This document shows positions 34,150 through 48,334 of a stretch of 60,000 nucleotides of DNA, in pieces. The notes beneath the pieces are model-generated. The model was not told the origin of the DNA and did not search any database. It was given only the letters and a program-made list of their open reading frames with translations. The stretch is from Cristatella mucedo. Its lineage: Eukaryota > Bryozoa > Phylactolaemata > Cristatellidae. Made by a program: the position numbers and the translations under genes. Positions within the stretch are counted from its first letter, which is position 1, and each line of letters begins with the position of its first letter. The stretch spans positions 1,131,501 to 1,191,500 of the forward strand of contig WPIO01000022.1 in the NCBI GenBank assembly GCA_009760855.2, written 5' to 3'.

Positions 34150-34300
34150 GCTTACTGATTTTGAGAAAACCAAGTGTGATTCAGAAGTTGGACTGCTTAG
34201 CGCTCAAAATCCAATCCGCCAGCGTATCTTCTGCTGCGCCTTCACGAACTCAAGGTCTCCTGTTCCCAAGTGACCTAGCCCTTCATTATCACGTGCCAAT
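34150..34300 (+). mobile_element. LINE family 1 internal fragment
   Basis: Plus ORF 34161-34439 begins RKPSVIQKLDCLALKIQSAS and continues to FPSDLALHYHV, parallel to GKPSAIQRLERL..KIGSAS and FQSDLSLDDH of the best copy. It ends without the 3' tail. Confidence 0.85.
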
Positions 34301-34449
34301 CGTATGCGCACCAACAGCGCGCCAACAGCTAGATGGCTTCATAAAAGAGGAAAGTCTACGCGTGGCAGACAAAGAGAGCTCGCGCTTACGCTCTGCTGGT
34401 ATTCCTTGCACTGCCTCAGATCACTTCAGCCTTCAGTGATCTCTCCCGA

Positions 34450-34744
34450 GTACTGCTGTGAATCTCTCTAAGTTGAAGATCATCTGGCCTGCTAAAATCA
34501 CGCCTGCTCACCTTAACGCTCGTCGTTGAAATTCTTTCGCTGAATATGCAATAAGACCCTGATAATAAATGAAATCATTACTCAAAAAGGCCTCTATCTC
34601 CTCGCCTTGAAGGAGACCTGACTGAAATCGATTAACCAACCGACCAGCAGCGACATAACCCTAACAGGCTTCTCCTTTTTTCAAGCCTCCAGATCAAACA
34701 AAACTGATGATGCAGTCATTGTAATCGCACGCTCATTCTTCAAT
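34450..34744 (+). mobile_element. LINE endonuclease-domain fragment (EN)
   Basis: Broken plus-frame reading gives QKGLYLLALKET-stop-LKSINQP and ITLTGFSFFQASRSNKTDDAVIVIARSFF, the pattern of the AP-like endonuclease of L2/CR1 LINEs (usually ...L-LTETWL..., ..G(Y/F)..F...R....GG..(I/V)). The family Trp of ETWL is a stop here and the GG is DA. It is one of only two places in the window where the 5' half of ORF2 is visible. It directly abuts the antisense LINE that follows. Confidence 0.7.
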
Positions 34745-37051
<2,307 letters not shown>

Positions 37052-37139
37052 CTCATCCAAAAATATGCTGCCAATGGTGGCATTAGTATATAACCTCTCA
37101 GGCACAAAGTCATGCTTTATCTGCGATTTTTCTAATCTC

Positions 37140-39568
37140 ATTTCAATTATGTGATCAAGAAACCAATCTTTCCTCGTTATTCTGGATTCTAATTTTAATT
37201 TTGATCAAATTTTCTGACGCCTTCAGCACCAAATTTCGTGCACTGAACTAATTCATATTCTCTTGTGGCTCCTGTCCATGACCATATTCACATCAAGGGT
37301 CACACACTCGGCCAACTTTTTGCGATATAATTACTGTCGTTGCCAAATTCTGAGGATCTGACCACAATAAGATTTCATTCAGTGTACAGTGGGTGCCCTC
37401 CTCTGCATCTACAGTCATATATGAATCGCGAAACCTCAGGATCGTCGGCATCGATACGGCATCGATACGGCATCGATACGGTCCGCAGGAGAGTATCTTC
37501 TTCGCTGCTGCTGGTCAATCCCTCTTTCGACCTGTCGTCATTGGTAGAATTCCACCACACAATTTTAGCCGACGTTCTCGACGAATCGGCACCTCTGACT
37601 AAGCTCATTGCGGGGCCTCGCCATGACGGTTCGCGGTTTACCTTAGACATTAAACTAGTTAGGTCTAGTAAGCAAAAGCTGAAGCAAGCTTACAATAGAT
37701 AAGACTGGATGTCCGTCGATATCCATACGAGGACTACTTCACATTGTACCAATTTATTATATTAAAGGCCAATTCCAGCTTACTTAAAAAACAGTGCTTT
37801 TTCACAGATGCTCAATCTAAAAATACTGATGTCTAGGATCGACCATCTTTTTAACCGCTTTCACGTTAGCTCCTGACCTAGTGATGCTTGTGATAATCTA
37901 GTTGATCCCTTCTCTACATTATTTGTTAACAAGAGAGTCAAGATCAGAGAGATCCATCCTTAGGGTGGCATCATCCTGCAGGACTCATGTCCTTCAATTC
38001 TCTGCAGGACCTCAATGTCTACTTTCAAAGTGGCCACCAGTGACCTCATCGTGAAGTTCATACCCGAATCAAAGAAAACAGCTAGACCCCTACACCTTTT
38101 TACGACTGTCCTGCTTCAACGATGCATATATTTGCTGCTGACATGCATAGCTAACATTATAAATATGTCATTAGCCTCACAACATATCGCAGCAACTCTC
38201 AAAAAGGCTGTAGACTGACCACTTCTCAAGAAAGCAGAACTGGATTTAGAGATCTAGACCAACATCGGCCTAGTATCCCTTCTATATTCAATACATTGAA
38301 ACCAGTTGAGGCAGACCACCTGAACTCTTACACTGAAACTTAAAACCTAGCTGGCAAGTTCCAGTAGGGCTTTAGAGCTAATTTCTCCACCGAGTCAGCA
38401 TTTGAGTGTATAACGAAGTTTTTAGCAGTGCAGACCTAGGTAGAATCTCGCGGCTTATTTTGCTTGATCTTTCGGAAGAGCTTGGTACTGATGACTATCT
38501 AGTCATTCTCGAGCACCCCTCATCTCAATGGACATCATTAACACAGCACTTCAATGGTCCAGGTTCTATCTTAGTGGGCGACTCTCGAGTATTGATGTGA
38601 ACGGACATAGATTTTCCGAGGAACCTCTTACCAATATAATTGCCTGGCACAATCTCGGGTTTCACTTCTAAGCAGATGACAAATAATTGCACCTTTGCTT
38701 CGATCCCTCATAGCCCTTCAGCACGTCCAATTCTCTAAACTCCCTTGATGCATATGTCGATAAAGTTCTCACGTGGATGGCTGTAAACGCTCTTAAATTT
38801 AATTACTACGAAACCAATTTTCTAGGTATGGGTAAACACATGTGATTCACAAATTGAAAATCTTAACACTCAAAATCAGCTGAGCCAGAATAATAATAAC
38901 TGTTACATCTACCCAAAATCACGGTGTCCGGTTCCAAAGTAACCTTTCATTAGACGACTACATCAGCTTAACAGTAGAGTGTGCCTACTCTCATCGGCAG
39001 AACATTGTTAAAATGTAGGCTCGGGATAATACATGCAAATTGGTCCATGCATTTGCAACATCCCGCTTAGACTTCTCTAACTCACTGCTTTCTGGTTTAC
39101 CGGCTTGTGTAATCAGTGGCTTACAGTTGATGCAAAACTCTGCAGCCAGGCTTGTCTGACGTGAGCATCGCAGTTGCTAAATCACATAACTTTTTGCCGA
39201 CCTGAACTAGCTCCCAGTCTACCAGTGCCTCGGCTTCAATCCTCTGTCACTCTCTTTTACGTTCCTGTATTCTTCGGTTCCAGCATACCTATCACATGTA
39301 ATCCCCCATCTGGCTTGGCACAGTACCAAAAGCTTTTCTGAATCAATCGTGCACTGATACCTCGTACGAGCATCAAATCCTCTGAAGATATAGCCCTTAG
39401 TTCGTATGCTCCCAAAGCCTGGAACTCACTTCTGACTGATGTTACGATATCAAGTGGCTTGACCTCATTTAAAAAGAAGATTAAAACGCATCTACGTATC
39501 ACTGCATTTAGTGGGCCCGTGTGATTCGTCCTTTGCGTGCTTGAGTGTGCTGATACTTTGCATGCTGC
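37140..39568 (+). mobile_element. Long degenerate LINE family 1 copy, EN end to C-terminus
   Basis: Plus-strand broken reading in order: ILDSNFNFD (EN motif region, about 37185), SLVAPVHDHIHIKGHTLG (about 37260-37312, the EN hallmark PTHxxGHTLD), SSLVEFHHTILADVLDESAP (37530-37600), NSLLK..., VKFIPESKKTARPL (38050), AVD-PLLKKAELDLE (38205), GKFQ-GFRANFSTESAF (38355), GFHF-ADD (about 38660), NFLGMGK (38815), NSAARLV-equivalent (39140), FGD/SYAPKAWNS-equivalent (39380-39430). It has many stops and ends at about 39568 without a tail, where the next copy begins. It is the copy reaching furthest 5'. A 3 x 11-bp repeat (gcatcgatacg) is at about 37448-37481. Confidence 0.88.
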
Positions 39569-41098
39569 CACTATTCCTGGCACTGCATTACAATGGCTCT
39601 GGTCCTATATCAGTTTGAGACTCCAGAGTATTGATGTGAATGGATAAAGAGCATCCGATGAACCTCTGAAATATGGAGTACCTTGGGGCTCTGTGCTTGG
39701 TCCAATTCTTTTCATGGTTTATACTCTCCCTCTAGTCGATGCGATTGCCAGGCACAGTCTAGGCTTTTACTTCTATGCAGATGACCCTCAGTTGTAACCT
39801 TTCATTTATCCCTCCAAGCTCTCAAGCAACGTCAAATTCTCTTAACTCCCTTGCTATATATGTGTATTGATGACATCCGCACATGGATGACAGCAAACTT
39901 TATTAAAATGATTGATGATGAAACCGACTTACTAGATATTGGCAAACCAAGTGTGATTCTTAAATTGAAAAGGTTAAAGCTCAAAATTGGCTCTGCTAGT
40001 ATATCTTATGCTGAATCTGCACAGAATCTAGGTGTCATGTTCCAAAGTGACCTTGCACTGGACAACCACATCTGCTCCACAGTCAAGGCTGCCTGCTTTC
40101 AGCTACATAAAGGCAACATTGCTTAAATCCGGGCTTGATTAGACAGGGATATCCTATCTAAATTGGTAATGTAATGTATCTCCGTCAGTAACTCCACAAA
40201 GTCATAAAGACCATGTGGATGTTACGCAGGAGAGTTTTGTATAGCGCACTCACAGCCTAAGTGGCTTTCGGTGCGCATTCGGTAGCCAACAGACTTCGTC
40301 TCACGCAACAAAGAGAAAGTGGGAAGCATAGCAGAGTCAGGAGAGCAGTTGAGGTAGTGAGTAGCATAGAAGTAGCAGCTCAGGACCGCTGAAAAGGATG
40401 TGCCAAATTGGTCCGTCAATTTGTGACATCCCATCTCGACCAGTGCAACTCACTGCTTGCTGGTCTACCGGCATGTGCAATCAGGCATTTACAGCAGGTG
40501 CAAAACTCTTGAAGCTAGTTTGTCTGTCGTGAACGTCGCTGTTGCCACATCACGCCACTTTTGCCGACCTGCAGTGCTTCTCAATCAAGCAGCTCAGCGA
40601 CTTCAAGGTTATGTCACTCGCTTTTAGGTTCCTTCATTCTTTGGCTCCAGCCTACCTCTTAGATCTGCTCTTTCACTAGGCTAGGCATAGTAATACCCAC
40701 TTTTCTTATTCAAATCGTTTATCTGCGCCTATTACAAACCTCAAATTCATTGCAGACTGTGCCCTTAGCTAGTATGCTCCCAAAGCATTGAATTAATCCA
40801 GACTTAGTTACCACATCCCTTGACATGACGGCATTAAAAAGAAGCTTTAAACACACCTACTTATTACAGAATTTAATAGGTCGTTGTGATTCGTCCTTTG
40901 TGTGCTTATTCGTGCTGGCACAGTGCATGCTGCCAATAGCGATATTTGCATGCAGATCCTGTGCATGTCACCTCTAACCATGTCTATCTTGTTGTTTATT
41001 AAACATGCTACAACTAACTATTCGATCGTGCTTCCTTTGCATCAAGTGTAAAGTGCCCAGAAAGATATAGAGTTACATTAAATGTATAATAAAAATTA
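39569..41098 (+). mobile_element. LINE family 1 copy, interrupted by a family-2 LINE
   Basis: Starts abruptly in RT at a block parallel to GTALQWFRSYLSGRLQSIDVNG, includes EVPWGSVLGPILF-like and FYFYADD (YADD at about 39772-39783), the ORF 39851-40126 (CIDDIRTWMTANFIKMIDD, RLKLKIGSASISYAESAQNL), is split at 40168-40403 by another element, resumes at KLVRQFVTSHLDQCNSL and ends with a poor tail near 41050-41098. TAG follows the LFH codons at 40677-40679. Confidence 0.92.
40168..40403 (-). mobile_element. LINE family 2, 3' end, nested with 8-bp target duplication
   Basis: 236 bp matching the 3' ends at 53.5 and 55.3 kb (gtcataaagaccatgtgg, ttacgcaggagagtttt, gcggctttcggtac-like). AAATTGGT occurs at 40160-40167 and again at 40404-40411 exactly where the host LINE resumes, so the boundaries and target duplication are well defined. 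Tail on the element strand ends gatacattacatt. Confidence 0.95.
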
Positions 41099-41104
41099 TT
41101 CAAG

Positions 41105-41292
41105 TATGCATGTAGACCACACGTGGGTCACCTCTAACCATTTTATATTGTTAAAATTGAGCATGTTATCACTAACCATTCGATCATGCTTCGTTTACAG
41201 CGTATGTAAAGTGACTAAACAAATATTGAGAAAGATTGAGAAAAAAAGATTCTCTTTGGGCGTTATACCAAAGAATTAATAATATTGTTATT
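41105..41292 (+). mobile_element. LINE family 1 3' end, immediately after previous tail
   Basis: A second 3' untranslated segment (gggtcacctctaacc, gagcatgttatcactaacca) followed by the tail (gtaaagtgactaaac, gattctctttgggcgttata). Confidence 0.8.
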
Positions 41293-43059
41293 TAAATGAT
41301 GGCATGGGACTGTCTACTCACAACCTTGCTTTTTATTCTTATAAAGCTAATTGTTTAGGGCAAGGGAAGAACTTTAGTCATGTTCGGGTGCTTTGCAATC
41401 AAACATTTTCAATTAACCTTATTCAGTACTTGAAAACAATCGTAAAATCATTGCTTGAAACCAAAGTCACTTTATATCTATATTGAAGCTTTAGTCATTA
41501 CGAGTTTTGCACTCCTTAAGTGACTAGGCCTTTCGCTGCAGCAATCAAAGGCATTTGAAGAAACACGACTTGGAAAATTAGCATCCCTAAACAGCAGCAA
41601 ATGTGCCATGCCTTGGGAAAATGTACATGTGAGCATGCTCTGCAGGTGCCAGTTATAGCGGCAAAACTATTTATTCTTATTTTTAAAAGAAATGGAGAAT
41701 AAACAGTGTACCGGCCACATATTCACGTCTGAAATTGATCCGTTTCCTGTTCTTGAGGTGAAAGACACACAGCTTGCTGCTTTTAAGCCCGGAGTCAAAA
41801 GGTGCCTATTCTGCTGACAGCATGGCGGTCTATAATCATCCAGACTCAAAATGTATGCCGTTCGAGACGTATTTCTAAAAAGCAGGTAAGTCAGGACGTG
41901 GATGCTGTGCTTTAAGGACATGCCATCCTTGTCAGAGTCAGCAACAGCACTTCTTTTCCCAGCAGTTCAGACTAGGCAACGTGTTATTCTGATTGAAGCC
42001 CTTCCTGCTACAGGAAAATTAACATAGACAGTAAAGACGGGGAGGGCTAAAGAATTAAGCTTCTGCTAAAAGATATTCAACACACGGGAATAGTCAAGAA
42101 AGTATGAAAAGCCTCATCGGATCTCGTCTTGACATCCCCATCCAGCCTTTCTGACACAGCCGTACTCGTGCTTGGAATTTGCTTACTGCATACATTATTT
42201 TAGCTCGACAAGAAGGTTCAAAAGTTAGCGCAACGGCAAGAAGTTACACAATTCGCTCCCAAAGCTGTTATCAATTAATGATCTCGTGAAAATGAGTCAG
42301 AAACGTAAAACAATAGGCAAGTCCTCATTTTTCACTCTTCGAGCAAAGAAGAAATATTGGCACGTAGATAGTACTCATTCGAATGCTATAGCCTGCACTA
42401 ACCAACTTAGTGTGACTTCAATAACGGAGAAATTTTTCGGCGTTGTATTATAGTAAATGTTATAAGGAGGCGTCTAATTGTGCTTTAATCTTTAAAACCA
42501 TGTTAAAGAGTAATGAAATCATGATGAATTCCCCTATTACAAAATTCAGATAGTAAGGCAGGTCATTTTAAAGCTTCCATGGGATCTGGTATGAATATAT
42601 ACGTCTTAACTATCAGTAATATTTCCTACGATTTCATTTTTAAGAATTCCTATTTGATCGTCAAACCTCTGCAGCGTGCAAATGGGTCTAGGTGCTTAGT
42701 TTTGTATCTCTAAAATTCACCGGGAACCAACCGGCTACTCAAGTATCTGCTACCTTAGCAATGTTAACCTTTCGATAAGTCGACGTGGCTATAGCCCACA
42801 TCACATTGATATCCACACATTCCTTCATCCATGGCTTCAGCAGTGCAATGATCGGCACTGATTCCTGCCCCCCACTCCACCCATGATCTGTCATCTACAT
42901 CCTATTTAAAAGATGCTACGAATTGAAGGAGGCAAGGCCACATTTTACCAACCAGAAGGATCGCAGAAGAAAGCATTTATCAGAGACTTCGTCATCAATA
43001 AGTATTATTATAAGTGTCTGATATCTAGGCTAAAAAAGTGAAATTGTAGCATGACAAAA
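41293..43059. other. AT-rich stretch, nothing recognised
   Basis: Only ORFs under 85 codons without motifs; no repeats recognised. Confidence 0.3.
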
Positions 43060-43209
43060 ATGAATAAATAAAATTCATTTATAAAGCGCCCCAAGAGAAC
43101 TTAATCTCTATTCAGGCGCTTCACATAGGCCTCCAGGCTCGAGCCCACGTCTCAGCTAGACATCGGTCGGGCAAGCACCTTAACCGGTGGACCAAACCAG
43201 CTCGGCGAC
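43060..43209 (-). mobile_element. SINE-2, most complete copy
   Basis: On the minus strand: box A within gagctggtttggtccaccgg / ttaaggtgcttgcc (43176-43202), box B gggctcgagcct (43135-43146), then gaagcgcctgaatagagatt, aagttctcttggggcgc and tttataaatgaatttta with an A/T tail. The head resembles a tRNA; everything after box B matches the LINE family-1 tail. About 150 bp long. Confidence 0.9.
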
Positions 43210-44837
43210 GAAGTAAACTCTACAATCAATAGAATGTGGCACCGACGTTTTTGTTAACCCTTTTCTTCAGAAGAAGTGTTTTACATCTGCGACAGCGTGA
43301 GATATTGGTACTCACGAGGATCGTGAAGCAGCACAGCTGCTTGATCGTATTCATTTTTCACTAGCATGCCGAGCGAGTGGCTGACGTCGCTTGCAGCTGC
43401 CAAGTAGAAGGTACTGCTGCTGCTGGTTAACCTGAAATCCATAACATTCTTGAAAGGTTGTTTTAATATGCAATGAATTCCAAAGTAAAAGGCTCAAGTA
43501 ACTGCAAATCCCTAAGGCCTTAGCCGAGTACCGCTAGTGCCGAGAGAGATGTATTTATTGGGTAGAAAAATGCAAAGTGACCAGACGTGTTTTTTAGAAA
43601 TTCACGACTGTAGAAAACCCCGAAGCTTAATGAACTACAAAGTATTCCTCCAGAGGAATAATCAGAGGGCGGACATGTATGTGGAGCAACCCTACAAAAT
43701 AACCGCTGAAAAAATAGCCATTATAAAATAGTCCAATGTGATGGAGATAAATAGCCCCGAAAAACTCACTCAAAGTAAAAAAAAAAAATTTTTGCGAATC
43801 TGTTATTTTTCCATTGACTATAACTTGGAACTTATTCCATTACGACCATGAAAATCCCTTTTTAACATATGTTTTATTAAACACGTTAAAAGTGAAATGC
43901 TTCAATTTTTTCCACAGAATAACAAAAACAGTCAGCCCCGATTTAAAACCTGGAGATATAAACTCGGCCACGGTCACACGAAATGGAAGGTAAAAATTTC
44001 TCAAAGAATTCTAAAAATCCACGCGCGGTCAGTAGGTTTGACAACGCCGCAAACAGCAGGAAGTAAACGATATCTGACAGCGTCAGAATGTGTCATAGTA
44101 AAACGCATCCTTTGCCATTCTCAACTTGATACAATTTGACTTACTACAGGTTTTCCTGTCCGTATCTACTTCGTAAGGAAGGGGCTGACTGTAATTCGAG
44201 ATTAATTTATTACTCAAACTTATCGATTCATTATACAACTTTCATTATTTTCTTTTTTATTTCCGTTTGCCGCCAAATTATTTTTATCCTTTCATGGCAC
44301 TGCGTCTTTCAACAGACCATCAATTGCCGTCATGCATCTGTATTTAATTTCATTTGACAATTTTAAAAGGAGCATGAAAGAGTAGAAATCGATGTCGTAC
44401 GTTTCCATGTGGAAACCGACAACCAGAATTATCTAACGTGAAGTACGTGCAACTCAATGGGCGTCTCAAACTTGTGTTCCAGCCTGCGATGAGATGGATT
44501 ACCTCCTTATAATCGCACACACTCTGACAATTTAACTTGCAATTCAGCGATTCGGATGATATCAAGATCTATCTATAATCTATTATCTTACATTTCGTTT
44601 AAATTGTTTGAACTCGAATGCTTATACAGTTTTTCTAAACAAATTTCTTTACTAATTCAATTTAATACGTATTATTTATTCATTGCGTACTTATTAGGTA
44701 TCAATTGTTTTTGTATTATAGATACCCCGAAAGAATCTATTGAGCTATTTTGTCGGAGCTATTTTGCCTTTGGCTGTTTTGTATTCAGGCCATTTTCTCG
44801 GAGCTATTTGTCAGGGCTGTTTGTCCTGGGCTGTTTT
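43210..44837. other. AT-rich stretch, no gene recognised
   Basis: Short ORFs (for example 44556-44864) are AT-rich without motifs. 44740-44835 has a loose local repeat (gagctatttt, ggctgttttgt). Confidence 0.3.
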
Positions 44838-45300
44838 GTCCTATCAGATCTACTTCCCCACTAGGCTAAGCATCGTACCACCCGCCTTTCTGCATCGATT
44901 CGTTTACCTCTACCTCGTACGAAGCTCAAATACTTTGGAGACCGTGCCTTTGATGCGTATGCTCCCAAAGCCTGGAACTCACTTCCGACTGGCATTACGA
45001 CACACCTTGATTTCACAGCATTTAGAGAAACTAAAAATGCATCTACTTATCGAAGCATTTAGTGGGTCCGTGCGATTTGTCCTGATTTGTGTGCTGATTC
45101 ATACTGACACTGTGCATGATACCACCAACCAAATTTTCGTGCTGAACCTATCGATGTCACCTCTTTGTTATGCTTTTTAGCATGAAGCATGTTTCCATTA
45201 GCCATTTGATCATGCTTCCTTTGCAGGTAATGTGAGGCACCTACAAAGAGATTAAGCTCTCTGACTGCGCCATGCAAATGCATTTTTGTTTTTATTGTTA
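44838..45300 (+). mobile_element. LINE family 1, C-terminal block and tail
   Basis: Starts at atcagatctacttccccact (parallel to SDLLPH), then ggagaccgtgcctttgatgc (GDRAF), cccaaagcctggaactc (PKAWNS) and the tail at 45225-45300 with a (TTTTATTG) end. TAG stands at 44862-44864 directly after the PH codons. Confidence 0.9.
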
Positions 45301-46165
45301 GTATTATGGATCCGTCGCTTACAAGGAGCCAGCGTTAGAGCCTGGCTTCGAGAAACGAGACTCGGCACCTTTCAGACATCGACCATTAACGTCGCATTTG
45401 ACTAATAGGTTCCTATGGATTAATCGCTTAGCTTCAACAGATTCCGAATCTCGATTCATTCCAAGTATCCAGTCGTCAAAGCCACTTTACTCTCGATTCA
45501 TTGTCCTGCCATTAAGATTAGGGATGCTTCGCGGTATGAGTGATTTTATATTCGTTACCATTAGCCGTCTTCCCCGTTCTAGTGCTTGGCTCAGACACTG
45601 ACTTCTGGATTTTGGTGCTTGACTCAGAAACAAGGATCGTTTCAATTTCGGTGCTTGACTCAGATATGACGGATTTCTCGATTTCAGTAACAGTGATTAC
45701 TGATCTCGGCAATGAGCCGAGGGCTTTATCGGCAACCATTCTTGGCTCAGTAATGAGCGATCTCAATTCAGCGACTTCGTCAAGCATATTCATTAGTTCT
45801 ACCATGTCAACGTAGAATCCGTATCTAGTATAGTAAGTACGTATTCGTTAACATCAAAGTCATCGCAATCGCTAGCACAATTGAATGCATACGACTCAGG
45901 CGAAGTTTAGCATCAAAGTTACTTTATTTACAAGAACATTTGATTTAAACATTCAAACATTTTAAGTAAAGCAGAACGATGGCATCCTCTACTCCTCTTA
46001 TTTCTGGTTCAACAGCCCCAAACTCGGCCAACATTTCTCTTTGAGATCACCAAGGTCAGAGGGCATTCTACTTGCAATCCACACACAAAAACGAACCCGG
46101 TGAGCAGGTTGCTCGTGGCCACCTCTGTGAATGGTTGACGACATACAGTCTCCGTGTCATCGGAC
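45301..46165. other. Unassigned stretch
   Basis: Opposing ORFs (45518-45805 minus, 45540-45815 plus) arise from a loose internal repeat (gcttggctcagacactgact, gcttgactcagaaac, gcttgactcagatatg). No domain recognised. Confidence 0.35.
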
Positions 46166-47813
46166 CTTTCAAAATAGCTGTAGTCAGGCCACTTCTCAAG
46201 AAAGCGACACTAGACCAAGAGAACTTAAGCAGCTACCGCCCAGTCTCCCTTCTACCATTCCTATCAAAGACACTCGAACGGGTCGTGGCAGACCAGCTGA
46301 ACTCATATATCGAAACCTCACACCTCGCTAGTAAGTTCCAGTCTGGCTTTAGAGCTATTCACTCTACAGAGTCAGCATTGCTTAGGGTATACAATGACTA
46401 CTTAGGAATGCAGACATGGGTAGAGTGTCTCTGCTTGTTTTGGTCGATCTTTCGGCAGCTTTTGATACCATCGATCACAAAGTTCTTCTAGAGCGCCTCT
46501 CATCTCGCCTGGGCATCACTGGCACTGCTCTGCAGTGGTTCAGGTCCTATCTCAGTGGGAGACTCCAGAGTATTGACGTGAATGGACAAAGATCATCTGA
46601 AGCACCTCTGAAATATGGAGTACCTCAGGGCTCCGTGCTAGGTCCGGTTCTTTTCACGGTTTATACTCTCCCTTTTGCTAATGTGATTGCCAAGCACAAT
46701 CTAGGCTTTCACTTCTATGCGGATGACACTCAGTTGTACTTTTGCTTTGATCCCTCCCAGCCTTCGAGCACCTCAAACTCTCTCAACTCACTTGCTGCAT
46801 GCATTTATGACATCCGCACATGGATGGCAGCAAATTTTCTAAAACTTAACGATGATAAAACTAACTTACAAGTTATGGGAAAACCCAGTGCGATTCAGAG
46901 ATTGGAAAGGCTGACTCTCAAAATTGGCTCTGCCAGCATATCTCCTGTTGCATCAGCTCGAAATCTAGGTGTCGTATTCCAAAGCGACCTCTCGTTAGAC
47001 GACCATTTCAGCTCCACAGTTAAATCTGCCTATTTTCAGCTTCATAACATTGCTAAAATTCGGGCTTGTTTAGATAAGGATACCACGTCCAAGTTGGTCC
47101 ATGCATTCGTGACATCCCGTCTCGACTTCTGCAACTCACTGCTTACTGGCCTACCAGCATGTGCGATCAGGCGATTGCAGCTGGTGCAAAACTCTGCAGC
47201 TAGGCTTGTCTGTCGTGAGCGTCGCAATTGCCACATTACTCCACTTCTCGCCGACCTGCACTGGCTTCCAGTCAAGCAACGGATTGACTTCAAGGTTTTG
47301 TCGCTCACTTTTAGGTCCCTTCATTCTATGGCTCCAACCTATCTCTCAGATATACTCCCCCATTAGGCCAAGCATCGTACCACCCACTTTTCGGAATCCA
47401 ACAGTCTACAAATACCTCGTACAAACCTTAAATCTTTTGGAGACCGTGCATTTAGTTCGTATGCTCCCAAAGCCTGGAACTCCCTCCCGACCTGCGTCAG
47501 AACATCCCATGACCTGACCACATTTAAAAGAAACTTATAAACACACCTATTTAGGAGAGCATGTAGTGGGTCCCTGTGATTCGTCCTTGATGTGCTTATG
47601 CATGCTGACACTGTGCATGCTGCCACTAACCACATTTGCATGCTGACCCTGTGCATGTCACCCCTAACCATATTATTCATTTCGTTTGTTTTTCAAGCAT
47701 GATATTACTCACCATTTAATTGCATTTCCCTTTGCAGCAAATGTAAAGCGCCTAGAAAGAGATTAAGTTCTCTGAGGGCGCTTTATCAAGTGTATTATTA
47801 TTATTATTATTAA
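46166..47813 (+). mobile_element. LINE family 1, best-preserved RT-bearing copy
   Basis: Starts at [15 protein letters not shown] and runs through the RT and C-terminal block to the tail (gcagcaaatgtaaagcgcc, 47737) and (ATT)n. The RT blocks AFDTIDHKVLL, GVPQGSVLGPVLF and YADD (46716-46727) are intact. Only two lesions are seen in the coding part: a 1-bp deletion near 46398-46404 (compared with the antisense copy at 36.2 kb) and TAG at 47364-47366. No endonuclease or ORF1; 5' truncated. Downstream of the TAG the frame would continue as AKHRTTHFSESN and GDRAFSSYAPKAWNSLPT. Confidence 0.97.
46416..47366 (+). pseudogene. RT and C-terminal part of LINE ORF2 (316 aa open)
   Basis: Open frame after the 1-bp deletion. 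Order: LSAAFDTIDHKVLLERLSSR (RT palm), GRLQSIDVNGQ, YGVPQGSVLGPVLF, NLGFHFYADDTQLYFCFD (catalytic YADD), ACIYDIRTWMAANFLKLNDD, then the thumb/C-terminal region [52 protein letters not shown], ending LSDILPH-stop. Family knowledge: this region of L2/CR1 ORF2 performs target-primed reverse transcription. The Met at 46416 is internal to the ancestral frame. Confidence 0.93.
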
Positions 47814-48334
47814 AAATCCTTAGCCGGCGTAGTGTGGCCAGCTGCACTTCTACAGCATGCCAGAGACTTGTCACCGACTCATACCGGCTATGTGTCCCGG
47901 CTAAGACGAATAGTCGTGGCCGTGGCTGGCGCTATTTACTGCCGCTATACGCGTCTGGCTTTGGGGCTTGCAACAGCTCTCTTTCATGTCGAGGGTAGCG
48001 TTTCTTCAGTGGATTCATGCGTCGCCAGGTGGAAAGAGGCGTAGGATTGATAATTGAATGCAATTAATTGAAAAGGGCGGCGTACATTTTAAAGAACTGC
48101 TTGCATGAGCAGGACTATCGAAGCCAACCCTGAGTAGGTCGATTCGCACAGACTTACTGCACATAACGAGTAAGAGGAGCTCGCCCAATCGGCTCACGTG
48201 TCCAGGTCCAGGGATGGTGTGATTGCGTCCCAGCCAGCGCAGCGGATCATCGGCTCGAGCTCAAGTGCCTGTTGATCGGTACCTCTGCTTTCCTCTGCGC
48301 CAAACTTTCTTCTCATTGCAGCGTACGGGTCTTT
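47814..48334. other. Unassigned stretch
   Basis: No recognised coding region or repeat. Confidence 0.3.
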
